From Halieaceae bacterium (GTDB lineage: Bacteria > Pseudomonadota > Gammaproteobacteria > Pseudomonadales > Halieaceae): a DNA stretch of 34,120 nucleotides. The stretch is taken from positions 1-34,120 of the forward strand of contig JABHWT010000281.1 of the NCBI GenBank assembly GCA_018657645.1, given 5' to 3'. Each line of letters begins with the position of its first letter. The stretch's first letter is position 1. Shown here piece by piece: positions 16,189 through 24,736 of this stretch. The notes under the pieces are model-generated. The model saw nothing but the letters and a program-made list of their open reading frames with translations. It was not told the DNA's origin and did no database searches. The translations under genes were made by a program, and so were the position numbers.

Positions 16189-18336
16189 ATGCGACGTTAT
16201 CTAGCAGCCTGTGACGCAGGTGGCACCATGACCGATGTCATTTTAGTCGACGAGGAGGGCAATTCCGTCGTCGGCAAGGCCCCCACTACACCGCACGACG
16301 AAAGCATCGGTTATATGGAATCGATGATTGAAGCTATGGACTACATGGGTATACCCAAAGAGCAACAGGGTACATTTGGCAAACAATTGGAGACCTCGAT
16401 TTACACCGGCACGTCCATGCTCAACTGCGTAATCAATATGTCAGGTTATAAAACCGGCCTCATAACGACCAGAGGTTTCGAGGACATCACCGCCCAGGGC
16501 CGCGGTAAACAGACTTTTATCGGCCTCCAGTGGTCAGAAATCACTCACATGCAATATCGAAAGCATCGCACTCCACTGGTACCGAGAAAACTGACTCGCG
16601 GCGTAACCGAACGAATCGATATGTTTGGCAATATCGCCATTCCTATGTACGAGCATGATGTGGAGCAGGCGGCTCGCGAATTAATCGTCGACGAGCAGTG
16701 CGAATCCATCGCCATTGTCTTTTTGCAGTCTTATATTAACGATCAACACGAGCAACGCGCCGGTGAAATCGTGCGTCGGGTAATGACCGAGGCGAGCCGC
16801 GATATTCCTATAGAGCTGTCCTGCCTGGTGGCTCCAACTGCCAGGGAAATATCCCGCGCCAACTCGACCATTGTCCAGGCTTATGCCTCGGATCCTGCGC
16901 GCAAGCAGTTGTTCCGGATTGAAGATGAACTAAAAAAGATGGGCTACCAGAGCAGTCTGAAGACCGTTCTTGGCTATGGTGGTGTCACCAACATCCGCTA
17001 CCCCCGCTTGTTTGAGGCGGCCATGTCGGGACCTATTGGAGGCCTGATGGGTGCCAGGTACCTCGGTAGCGTCATAGGCGAGAACAATATCGTGTGCTCC
17101 GACGTTGGTGGCACTTCGTTTGATGCCGGCGTCATCAGTTCGGGTGTGTTGCCTATTGACAGGGAGCCCGGCTTTCAAAACATGTATGTCAATGCGCCGA
17201 TGCTCGGCATTACTTCCATCGGGGCTGGAACCGGCACCTACATTCGAGTCGATCCTGCAACCAACCGCATCAAACTTGGACCGGATTCCGCTGGAGGAAC
17301 GCCGGGACCGACATTCATGGAAACCGGCAATACTACGCCCACGATTAATGACTGCAATTTATTGCTGGGCATTCTGGACGAGAATAACTACCTGGGCGGA
17401 AAGGTAAAGGTTAACAAGGAGGTCTCCTACCGCCTGTTTAAGCAGAAGGTGGCCGACCCTCTTAAAATGGATGTTTACGACGCGGCCGAGGTATGCCTGG
17501 AACTGCTCAATGTCATGATGCGGGAGCACCTGACCCAGAATCTGATGATTGGTTATGATCTGAGAGACTATACGCTGCTCGGTTATGGCGGTGGCGGTCC
17601 CCTGCACCTTCTGCCCTACGCCGGAGACAATCCCTACAAGGCAGTATGCACCGTACCCTGGGCCGGCGGGTTCTCAGCCTGGGGAGGGGCTTGCATGGAT
17701 TACGCTCACCGCCGCCACAAATCGATAACCGCCATGATCGCACCCCAGATGAGCACCAAGGAAAAGCTGGCATCCGTGGCGCCGGTAGTTGAGATATGGA
17801 GCACGCTTCGAAGTGAGTTGTTCAAGGAATTAGTCGATGAGGGCTTCGCACCCGAACAGATTGAACTACAACCCGTGGCCTACGTGCGCTACTACGGCCA
17901 GCTGGAAGACCTGGAAGTGAGTTCGCCGGTCGAGCGCCTGGATAGCCAGGAAGATCTCGACACACTATTAGCTGCCTTCGATGACCTCTATACAAAATTG
18001 TTCACCCTGGCTGCCAAACCCGATCACGGCACCTACAGCATTACCGAGGTGGCTGTTGTCGCCAAAGTCGCCACGGTAAAACCAAAGCTGATTGAGCAGC
18101 CTTTGGCGGCCAAAGAACCGCCGGCAAGTGCCTGCCAGGGCACACGCCAGCTGTATCGCAATGGAGCGTGGCAGGATGCTGATATCTTTAAAATGGAAAA
18201 CCTGTTACCAGGAAACGAAATGGACGGTCTGGCCGTTATCCAGGCTTCCAATACAACATTGTTTGTTCCACCCGAATGGCATGTCAAAATTGACAAATAC
18301 AACATTTACTGGATGACCAGGAAGGGCGAAGCATGA
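16189..18336 (+). CDS. acxA: Acetone carboxylase-type beta subunit (hydantoinase A/oxoprolinase family)
   Basis: 715 residues, equal in length to the Xanthobacter beta subunit. ASKHA nucleotide-binding motifs are present: CDAGGTMTD (8-16), CSDVGGTSFD (about 304-313) and GYGGGGPLHL (465-474). In the family this subunit activates the ketone as enol phosphate, and bicarbonate as carboxyphosphate, using ATP. It is followed by alpha and gamma genes in the known acxABC order, and the presence of gamma separates it from hydantoinase and 5-oxoprolinase. The start is ATG 16189 with GAGG upstream; a TTG at 16177 has no room for an RBS. The ketone may be acetone or larger; an acetophenone-carboxylase-like role is less likely given three subunits rather than five. 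Confidence 0.88.
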   Translation: MRRYLAACDAGGTMTDVILVDEEGNSVVGKAPTTPHDESIGYMESMIEAMDYMGIPKEQQGTFGKQLETSIYTGTSMLNCVINMSGYKTGLITTRGFEDITAQGRGKQTFIGLQWSEITHMQYRKHRTPLVPRKLTRGVTERIDMFGNIAIPMYEHDVEQAARELIVDEQCESIAIVFLQSYINDQHEQRAGEIVRRVMTEASRDIPIELSCLVAPTAREISRANSTIVQAYASDPARKQLFRIEDELKKMGYQSSLKTVLGYGGVTNIRYPRLFEAAMSGPIGGLMGARYLGSVIGENNIVCSDVGGTSFDAGVISSGVLPIDREPGFQNMYVNAPMLGITSIGAGTGTYIRVDPATNRIKLGPDSAGGTPGPTFMETGNTTPTINDCNLLLGILDENNYLGGKVKVNKEVSYRLFKQKVADPLKMDVYDAAEVCLELLNVMMREHLTQNLMIGYDLRDYTLLGYGGGGPLHLLPYAGDNPYKAVCTVPWAGGFSAWGGACMDYAHRRHKSITAMIAPQMSTKEKLASVAPVVEIWSTLRSELFKELVDEGFAPEQIELQPVAYVRYYGQLEDLEVSSPVERLDSQEDLDTLLAAFDDLYTKLFTLAAKPDHGTYSITEVAVVAKVATVKPKLIEQPLAAKEPPASACQGTRQLYRNGAWQDADIFKMENLLPGNEMDGLAVIQASNTTLFVPPEWHVKIDKYNIYWMTRKGEA

Positions 18337-20528
18337 GCAACGAACTTTCACTGAAAGATCAGCTGCGCCTCAACGACCAGAAATTCGCTGAAACCGGCTG
18401 TGTGTTCGGTCTTGAAACCTTGCCGGAAAAAGAGCGAGACCCTGGCACTTACGAGTCGGTCTGGCATACATTGCTAGGCATCTGCAATGCAGCCTGGAGT
18501 GTGGGCTGCAAGGTGTCATCATCGCCAGTTGCGGTGGAGGGTGGAGATGCCCTGTGGGCTCTGCACACACCAACCGGAGAGTGTATTTGTACATCCCGCG
18601 GCATTACCGCCCACGTGGGTCTGCTTGCCTCCATGGTACGTCACTTTATCGAACTGGACTACGAGACCTTGCCGGGCTTTAAGCCTGGCGACATTTTTGA
18701 GAACAACGACCCTCACTTTGGTGGCATTCACTGCCCCGACTTCGACACAGCAATGCCACTTTTTTACGAGGACAAGCTGGTTGCCTGGGTCAGCGCTGTG
18801 ACTCACGCCAATGATGCCGGCTCCGTGTTACCCGGGTCCATCAGCTTTATGAATCCCGATTGTTTCTCCGACGGCGTTCCGGTCACCATGGAAAAAATAG
18901 GAGAGAACGACAAGCTCTATCCCTGGTATGAAATGCGCATGAAGTCTCGCACCCGCACGCCCGAGTGGGTTATGGGTGACACCCGCGGGCGTCTGGCTGG
19001 ATGCCTTACTGTGCGCGACCGCCTGCAGGAAACTATAGCAAAATATGGCCTGGACTTCTTTCTCAAAGCCTCAAGAGAGTACATTGAGGACAGTCGTCGC
19101 TACGCTGTTTCACGTATCAAAACGCAAACTGTCCCGGGGCGCATACGGAAATCCCAGTTCAAGGATCTGGCGATGAAAGGCGGCAATGTCGTCATGCCAA
19201 AACAGGATGTTGATATTCTTATGAATCTGCCAATGGAGATGACTATTGACGAAAATGCGGCGGTTAGCTTTTCGCTGGCAGGGGCTAGTGGGACGGTACC
19301 CTTCGGAGAGAATATCACACCCACGGCACTGGCTTCCGGCCTGCTGATGGGCTATTCGCACGTTGTCGGCTTCGATATGTTCAATTCCGGCGCAACCTAC
19401 GCTATGAAATTGCAGGAACCGCCCGGTGGCACCTGGTGCAATCCCTTTCCAGTGGATTATTTCGCTGCCTGCGGACTGGGCTGGGCACCTACCGTAATGT
19501 GGCTGACTTCGCTCTATGAAGTAACCGGGCGGCTTTATCATATGCGCGGCTTTGTCGAGGAAATGTCTGCCGGTGCAGCGACGACCATGGCTGCCGAGTG
19601 GTCCGGCGAGAACCAATACGGTAACTACACCGTTGGTCTAACCCTGGAGCAAGCGTCAAATGGCTCTCCGGCACGTGGCATAGGCGATGGGGAGCCCGCT
19701 GCCTGGTGCATATTCACCGCCAACGCTGATTTTGGCAACGCCGAAATTACCGAGCTTTACTACCCCATCATGTACCTTGGTCGCAATATGCAGCCCGACT
19801 CGGGAGGCTATGGAAAATTCCGTGGCGGTATGGGACACACCACGATCTGGATGGTGAAGAACACCGACGGAGGCATTAACTATACGGCCGCTTGTTCCGG
19901 GATTCGCTCAAAGATAACGGGTAATCACGGCATGTATGGCGCCTACCCCACTATGCCAGATCGCATTTCTTATGCGCATAACACAAATATAAAGGCGCTA
20001 ATCGATGACCAGAAACCACTGATTCATGAACGGGGGGATCCGGAATACGGCGATTTAGAGCAGAACATTAAGGCTGAAATTTTGGAGGCAAATGTAGTAG
20101 TACCTGTGGTGGTAGAGCACACTCTCCAGGATTACGATATCGTGATCAATCCTATTTCCGGATCTCAGGCAATGGGCGACCCGGTAGAGCGTGACCCGGA
20201 AATGGTGCGGCAGGATCTCGACACGGGCCTGACTCGCAACTGGGTTGCCGAGGGTATTAACGGTGTCATCGCCCACAAGGACAATAACAATGAGTGGACG
20301 GTTGACGATGCTGCGACCAGCGACAGGCGACAGGCTATTCTAGATGCTCGCAAGGCTCGCGGAGTGCCGTTCAAAGAGTGGTGGCTACAGGAGAGTAAGA
20401 AGGTCCTGGCAAAGGAAGACATGCATGAAGCTGTGACCGATATGTGGAGAAGCTCCATGAGCCTGTCCCCACACTATGCAGCTGAGCTGCGCAGTTTCTG
20501 GAACCTTCCCGATGACTTCGAGTTTTGA
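18333..20528 (+). CDS. acxB: Acetone carboxylase-type alpha subunit (hydantoinase B family)
   Basis: 731 residues. The start ATG overlaps the acxA stop (ATGA). In the segment NNDPHFGGIHCPDFD...THAND, H133, D136 and H158 have the same spacing (3 and 22) as the Mn ligands His150, Asp153 and His175 I recall for Xanthobacter acetone carboxylase, so the carboxylation site looks intact. Known role: the Mn site joins the activated enolate and CO2 to give a beta-keto acid such as acetoacetate. The protein is slightly shorter than the Xanthobacter alpha subunit, which leaves room for altered substrate range. Confidence 0.88.
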   Translation: MSNELSLKDQLRLNDQKFAETGCVFGLETLPEKERDPGTYESVWHTLLGICNAAWSVGCKVSSSPVAVEGGDALWALHTPTGECICTSRGITAHVGLLASMVRHFIELDYETLPGFKPGDIFENNDPHFGGIHCPDFDTAMPLFYEDKLVAWVSAVTHANDAGSVLPGSISFMNPDCFSDGVPVTMEKIGENDKLYPWYEMRMKSRTRTPEWVMGDTRGRLAGCLTVRDRLQETIAKYGLDFFLKASREYIEDSRRYAVSRIKTQTVPGRIRKSQFKDLAMKGGNVVMPKQDVDILMNLPMEMTIDENAAVSFSLAGASGTVPFGENITPTALASGLLMGYSHVVGFDMFNSGATYAMKLQEPPGGTWCNPFPVDYFAACGLGWAPTVMWLTSLYEVTGRLYHMRGFVEEMSAGAATTMAAEWSGENQYGNYTVGLTLEQASNGSPARGIGDGEPAAWCIFTANADFGNAEITELYYPIMYLGRNMQPDSGGYGKFRGGMGHTTIWMVKNTDGGINYTAACSGIRSKITGNHGMYGAYPTMPDRISYAHNTNIKALIDDQKPLIHERGDPEYGDLEQNIKAEILEANVVVPVVVEHTLQDYDIVINPISGSQAMGDPVERDPEMVRQDLDTGLTRNWVAEGINGVIAHKDNNNEWTVDDAATSDRRQAILDARKARGVPFKEWWLQESKKVLAKEDMHEAVTDMWRSSMSLSPHYAAELRSFWNLPDDFEF

Positions 20529-20539
20529 GGAGAGCCACT

Positions 20540-21091
20540 GTGGCCGACTACGATATTTATGAATTAGAAGAGATACGCAAGCTGGTCGATGGCGAACTCC
20601 CCTGGACGACCGTTCAACAGATGATGAAGAATGCCAAGGACACGGACCGCTTTGATAAATGGATTACAATCCTGCAAGAAAGGGTGCCCTGGGATGAATA
20701 TATCCTGCTACCCCTGACGCCGGCTCTGTATATTGTACAAAAAGACAGCGACCGCATTGTCAAATGCCGCTGTGGCCACGAGTTCGGTGACTACAGAGTG
20801 AACTGGAAATTGAGCGCCCTGATCTACGTTCGCGACGATCAGGAGAAACTCTCCGAGGTATACAAGGGCCTGGAGCAGCCTGACCTTAAATGGATGCAGT
20901 TACGTGAATATTACTGCCCCGGATGCGGTTCGCAACTGGAGGTGGAGGCACTACCTAGAGGTGCTCCGCCGGACTTCGAATTCTTACCCGATCTCGATAC
21001 TTTCTACGGCAAGTGGTTACAGCGACCACTCCCACAAACAGTGGAATTTAAAGACATGACGGCAGAAGTTATCAGGAGTTGGTGTTCCTGA
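20540..21091 (+). CDS. acxC: Acetone carboxylase-type gamma subunit
   Basis: 183 residues from GTG 20540 with GAGGAG eight to thirteen bases upstream; a TTG at 20525 overlapping the acxB stop is less likely. The pattern follows known gamma subunits: LVDGELPW near the N-terminus, ILQERVPWDEYILLPL, and a zinc ribbon CRCGHEFGDYRVNWKLSA with C76, C78 plus REYYCPGCG with C126, C129. Known role: structural subunit of the (alpha-beta-gamma)2 complex. Its presence is the best single argument that the operon encodes a ketone carboxylase. Confidence 0.9.
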   Translation: MADYDIYELEEIRKLVDGELPWTTVQQMMKNAKDTDRFDKWITILQERVPWDEYILLPLTPALYIVQKDSDRIVKCRCGHEFGDYRVNWKLSALIYVRDDQEKLSEVYKGLEQPDLKWMQLREYYCPGCGSQLEVEALPRGAPPDFEFLPDLDTFYGKWLQRPLPQTVEFKDMTAEVIRSWCS

Positions 21092-21164
21092 AATCACACT
21101 CCGACAGCACATAGGCTGCGTTGCCAGCTTCCTGTAACTTTGTTTTTTTGGTGGAGAAAACCGT

Positions 21165-22232
21165 ATGCCCCTGAGAGTAGAATCAGTCGTTCTGGGCCCC
21201 CAGGTAAACCAGTATGCAGGCAAAGGCCAGCGCAGGTCCTGGCTGCAGGATGTAGCCGAAACGGCAACACATTTTGAGCGGGCGGGCCTGGACGGAATTA
21301 ATACGCCCGAGGCAGGACACGATCCTTTCCTGCCTCTAACCCTGGCTGCTGAACATACAAGCAGGGTCAGCTTAGGGACAAATATTGCCGTTTCCTTTCC
21401 CCGCAGCCCAATGGTCACTGCCCAAATAGCATGGGATTTACAGAGCTATGCCAAGGGTCGTTTTAATCTCGGGCTCGGGAGTCAGGTCAAGGGACACAAT
21501 GTAAGACGCTACAGTACGCCCTGGCCCAGTGGCCCGGGGCCTCGCATGCGCGAGTACATCCTGTGCATGAAGGCTATTTTCCAGTCATTTCAAAATCCAG
21601 ATAATTCCACCTATTACGAAGGCGATCACTATCAATTTTCCCTTATGGCCCCCTTTTTCAATCCGGGACCCAGTGACTATCCGGAAATTCCGCTCTATCT
21701 CGCAGCTGCCAACACGTATATGGCAGCACTAGCGGGCGAACTCGGTGATGGACTTCGGTTGCATCCCATCTCTACCTTCAGTTATACCCGTGATGCCATA
21801 CACAAAGCAGTCATCGAGGGAGCAATCAGGTCCGGACGGACACTGGCTGATATCGACCTTGTGGGAACACCCTTTATGGTCGTTGAAAAAGATGAAGCAT
21901 CACTGGAAAAAGCCAAACAGGGCTTGCGCCAAAAAATATCATTCTATGCATCCACACGATCCTATCACGCAATTCTAAAACATCATGACTGGGAGGATAT
22001 CGGGCTGGAATTATTCGCCCTGTCCAAAGCCGGTAAGTGGACTGAGATGCCGGAACTGATCTCCGACGATATGCTCGATGAGTGGGCGGTTGCAGGAACC
22101 TATGACGATTTTGCCGACAAACTCAAGCGACGTTCGAATGGCGTATTTAATAGTATTTCTCTTGATTTACCCCACACAGTACTCGAGGATTTTGACTGGC
22201 TGCAGCAGGCGACAAAAACCTTGCAATCCTAA
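21165..22232 (+). CDS. LLM-class (luciferase-like) oxidoreductase, TIGR03617-like
   Basis: 355 residues with the bacterial-luciferase TIM-barrel pattern: HFERAGLDGINTPEAGHDPF, VSLGTNIAVSFPRSPMVTA, and GRFNLGLGSQVKGHNVRRYS. This matches what I remember of TIGR03617 (MSMEG_2256 family), annotated as F420-dependent. No F420 biosynthesis genes are present, and FMN-dependent monooxygenases share the fold, so the cofactor is open. GGAG precedes ATG 21165. It is 73 bases after acxC on the same strand. A redox or oxygen-insertion step on a ketone, aldehyde or alcohol of the pathway is inference. Confidence 0.82.
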   Translation: MPLRVESVVLGPQVNQYAGKGQRRSWLQDVAETATHFERAGLDGINTPEAGHDPFLPLTLAAEHTSRVSLGTNIAVSFPRSPMVTAQIAWDLQSYAKGRFNLGLGSQVKGHNVRRYSTPWPSGPGPRMREYILCMKAIFQSFQNPDNSTYYEGDHYQFSLMAPFFNPGPSDYPEIPLYLAAANTYMAALAGELGDGLRLHPISTFSYTRDAIHKAVIEGAIRSGRTLADIDLVGTPFMVVEKDEASLEKAKQGLRQKISFYASTRSYHAILKHHDWEDIGLELFALSKAGKWTEMPELISDDMLDEWAVAGTYDDFADKLKRRSNGVFNSISLDLPHTVLEDFDWLQQATKTLQS

Positions 22233-22306
22233 GGGGGTAAAGGGTATTACGTAGCAGTGCCGCATCCCTGCCCTACCAGGCAAATCTCGCAAACCTGAGG
22301 TGCGCG

Positions 22307-23935
22307 ATGAAAAGACTGACAATGAACGACTATGAGGAAACTTGTCAGGATTTTCAGTGGCAAGTTCCATCATCATTCAATTTCGGCACGGATGTAATAG
22401 ACTACTGGGCAACAAAGAACCCCGATCATATCGCGTTGATAGCGTGCAATGAAGCCGGCGAGGAATGTCGTTTTAGTTTCCTCCAAATCAGTCAACAGTC
22501 CAATCAATTGGCCAATCTGTTGCAAGAACAGGGTATAGTCAAAGGTGACCGAATCCTTGTCATGCTGCCGCGAATCCCCCAGTGGCAGCTAGCAATAATC
22601 GCCTGCCTGAAGGTGGGCGCAATTCCGATTCCCTGTACCACGTTACATACCAGGAAGGATATAGACTACAGAGTCTGTCACTCCGGCGCCGTTGGGGCAA
22701 TTACTACACAAACCAACATAGCGAAGTTTGAGACTTTACCTAAAAGCGCTCTACGACTGTGTGTGGACGTCCACAATGAGGATGAGGGATGGCTTGATTT
22801 CAATCACGCCATGTTTCACTACAAACCAACATTTTCACCCGTACCAATAGCCGCAGAAGACCCGGCCATTATTTACTACACGTCGGGATCAACCGGTAGC
22901 CCCAAGGGTGTCGTCCACAGCTCCCGCTCACTTTTTACCTGGCGCGTCTCGGCCTGGTACTGGCTTACCCTCCGGGAATCAGACACCATATGGTGTACTG
23001 CCGACACCGGCTGGAGTAAGGCCGGAACCAGTATTCTGTTTGGCCCGTGGAGTTGTGGTTCAACCGTTCTCTTTTATGACGGTCCTTTCGATCCTCAAAA
23101 GCGCCTCGACCTTCTCGAGTACTATGAAGTGACAGTTTACTGTGCTGCCGCCACAGAGATCAGGCGTCTTATCTCTCTGAATTCCAAGGCCAATAATCTC
23201 GAAAAACTACGACTCACAGTATCGGCTGGAGAATCTGTAAACCCGGAGATCGTTCAATTATGGCAACAGAGAACCGGGTCACTGCTGCTTGATGGCTATG
23301 GTCAGACTGAAACTCTTATGACAGTGCTTAATTACCCCTGCGTGCCGGTAAAACCGGGTTCAATGGGGCGCCCGTTACCCGGCACAGAGGTCGCTGTTCT
23401 CGATCTGGACAATAATAGGGTCGCCCCGGAAGAGTGCGGCCGCCTGGCGATTAAAATGCCGAACCCTCAATTGATGCTTGGTTACTGGAATGATGCCGAG
23501 CGTTCCAAAGCAAGTCAGGTAACCATTGAAGGCACGGACTGGTTCATAACTGGGGACACCGTAATTATCGACCAGGATGGGTACTTGTTTTACAACGGGA
23601 GGGACGACGACATTATTAATTCATCGGGATATCGAATTGGACCAACAGAGGTGGAAAATGCCGTTATGGAGCACCCGGCAGTTCAGGAGGCTGCCGTGGT
23701 GGGCTCTCCCGACCTCGATCGCGGCGAACTCGTTACCGCATTCGTCATACTGCGGGAAGAATTCAAAGGCAGCGATAGCCTGGTGAGAGAAATACAGAAC
23801 TTCTCAAAGCAAGTAACTGCTCCCTATAAGTATCCGCGAAAAATTTATTTTGTCACAGAGTTTCCTCGCACGGTAACCGGCAAAATACTACGCAGAGAGC
23901 TTCGCCGGCGGACAACTAGTGCTCTAGACACTTAA
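22307..23935 (+). CDS. AMP-forming acyl-CoA ligase (medium-chain/ACSM-like)
   Basis: 542 residues of the ANL superfamily. P-loop-like YYTSGSTGSPKGVVHS (about 190-205), GYGQTE, the FITGDT hinge-region Asp, and the C-terminal catalytic Lys in TVTGKILRREL (about 525). The sequence DTIWCTADTGWSKAG is typical of medium-chain/ACSM-type ligases that accept C4-C10 and branched acids. ATG 22307 follows GAGGTG. Downstream of the carboxylase and LLM genes, it may activate the keto acid or the starting substrate. Confidence 0.88.
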   Translation: MKRLTMNDYEETCQDFQWQVPSSFNFGTDVIDYWATKNPDHIALIACNEAGEECRFSFLQISQQSNQLANLLQEQGIVKGDRILVMLPRIPQWQLAIIACLKVGAIPIPCTTLHTRKDIDYRVCHSGAVGAITTQTNIAKFETLPKSALRLCVDVHNEDEGWLDFNHAMFHYKPTFSPVPIAAEDPAIIYYTSGSTGSPKGVVHSSRSLFTWRVSAWYWLTLRESDTIWCTADTGWSKAGTSILFGPWSCGSTVLFYDGPFDPQKRLDLLEYYEVTVYCAAATEIRRLISLNSKANNLEKLRLTVSAGESVNPEIVQLWQQRTGSLLLDGYGQTETLMTVLNYPCVPVKPGSMGRPLPGTEVAVLDLDNNRVAPEECGRLAIKMPNPQLMLGYWNDAERSKASQVTIEGTDWFITGDTVIIDQDGYLFYNGRDDDIINSSGYRIGPTEVENAVMEHPAVQEAAVVGSPDLDRGELVTAFVILREEFKGSDSLVREIQNFSKQVTAPYKYPRKIYFVTEFPRTVTGKILRRELRRRTTSALDT

Positions 23936-23980
23936 ACCGCTGATCAAAATCGCTACTCAGGTTTCGTCGGGCAAAAGACT

Positions 23981-24009
23981 TTGACTTCTAACATTTGGTA
24001 CCCTATATT
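23981..24009 (+). promoter_or_regulatory. Sigma70-type promoter with half-palindrome just after the -10 box
   Basis: TTGACT, 17-base spacer, TATATT. Immediately downstream, TTGACACCCCTGTTAGTGA (24013-24031) shares GTTAGTGA and the AC-n6-GT core with the palindrome at 32753-32776. It would drive the DUF6125-like gene, second ligase and TetR gene. Confidence 0.6.
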
Positions 24010-24065
24010 ACATTGACACCCCTGTTAGTGATTGACAAAAATAGCTCAAATGCGGGACATTCCTT

Positions 24066-24683
24066 ATGCCAGACGAACTCAATGATTATAGTGGCTCTTA
24101 CAAAGCAGATCTTCAGTTTTCAGATTTCTCCAAGCCTGCTCTTATTCGGCTTTTACGAGCCTACCGAACAATTTTTGTCGGAATGATGGGTACCTGGAAC
24201 ACCGTTAACCGGCGTCGCATGTCGGTAGATGAGGCCTTTGAACTCGACGCAGATGTATACGAAGAACAACTCCGAAATTTTGAAGTACCTCTACTCAAGC
24301 AGGCCATGAACATCGAAGGCGATGATGTAGAAACATTACTGAAAATATTTCAAATGTGCCCCGATGGTGCCGGGGAGGATTTCTACGAATTTGATCACGA
24401 TCTTAAAAACTCCGACCACGCGGTACTTACTTTTACCCAGTGTCCTACGCTGTCCTATTTTGAATCAAAGGGCAGCACCAAGGACATTGAGTGCCTCTGT
24501 GGACCCGGAGGTGTTGAGGATCGCGCCTTTATTGAGTTTTGCAAAATCATGAATCCAAAAATGAAATGTACTGCCATACATGTTCCCCCACGAGAGGATA
24601 AAGATGGCGTTTGCTGCCAATGGGAATTCAAGGTGGACAGGGAAGCGCCGGACGACGCGGTCATCCCAAGTCGCTCTGTATAA
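24066..24683 (+). CDS. DUF6125-like protein of unknown function
   Basis: 205 residues, soluble. A helical N-terminal part (FSKPALIRLLRAYRTIF, then W) is followed by a C-terminal part with ordered cysteines: FTQCPTLSYF, ECLCGPGG, a helix, MNPKMKCTAIHVPPRE and VCCQWEF. The layout with Cys-Pro, NP...PPR and CC-W resembles DUF6125 and L-2-amino-thiazoline-4-carboxylate hydrolase-related proteins (from memory, not certain). The function is not known. It stands between two acyl-CoA ligase genes and has its own promoter at 23981-24009, so a role in handling the CoA substrate or in regulation is possible. Confidence 0.65.
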   Translation: MPDELNDYSGSYKADLQFSDFSKPALIRLLRAYRTIFVGMMGTWNTVNRRRMSVDEAFELDADVYEEQLRNFEVPLLKQAMNIEGDDVETLLKIFQMCPDGAGEDFYEFDHDLKNSDHAVLTFTQCPTLSYFESKGSTKDIECLCGPGGVEDRAFIEFCKIMNPKMKCTAIHVPPREDKDGVCCQWEFKVDREAPDDAVIPSRSV

Positions 24684-24736
24684 GGGCCCTACATAGCAGC
24701 ATGCTGCCGCACTCCTAAAGTACAGGCACTACACCC

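Noticed and set aside
19110-19616. 168-codon minus-strand frame inside acxB
   Set aside because: It is antisense to a well-supported gene and has an atypical composition.
16189-20528. Hydantoinase A/B or 5-oxoprolinase
   Set aside because: A gamma subunit with the AcxC Zn-ribbon pattern follows, the gene order is beta-alpha-gamma, and the Mn-ligand spacing matches acetone carboxylase.
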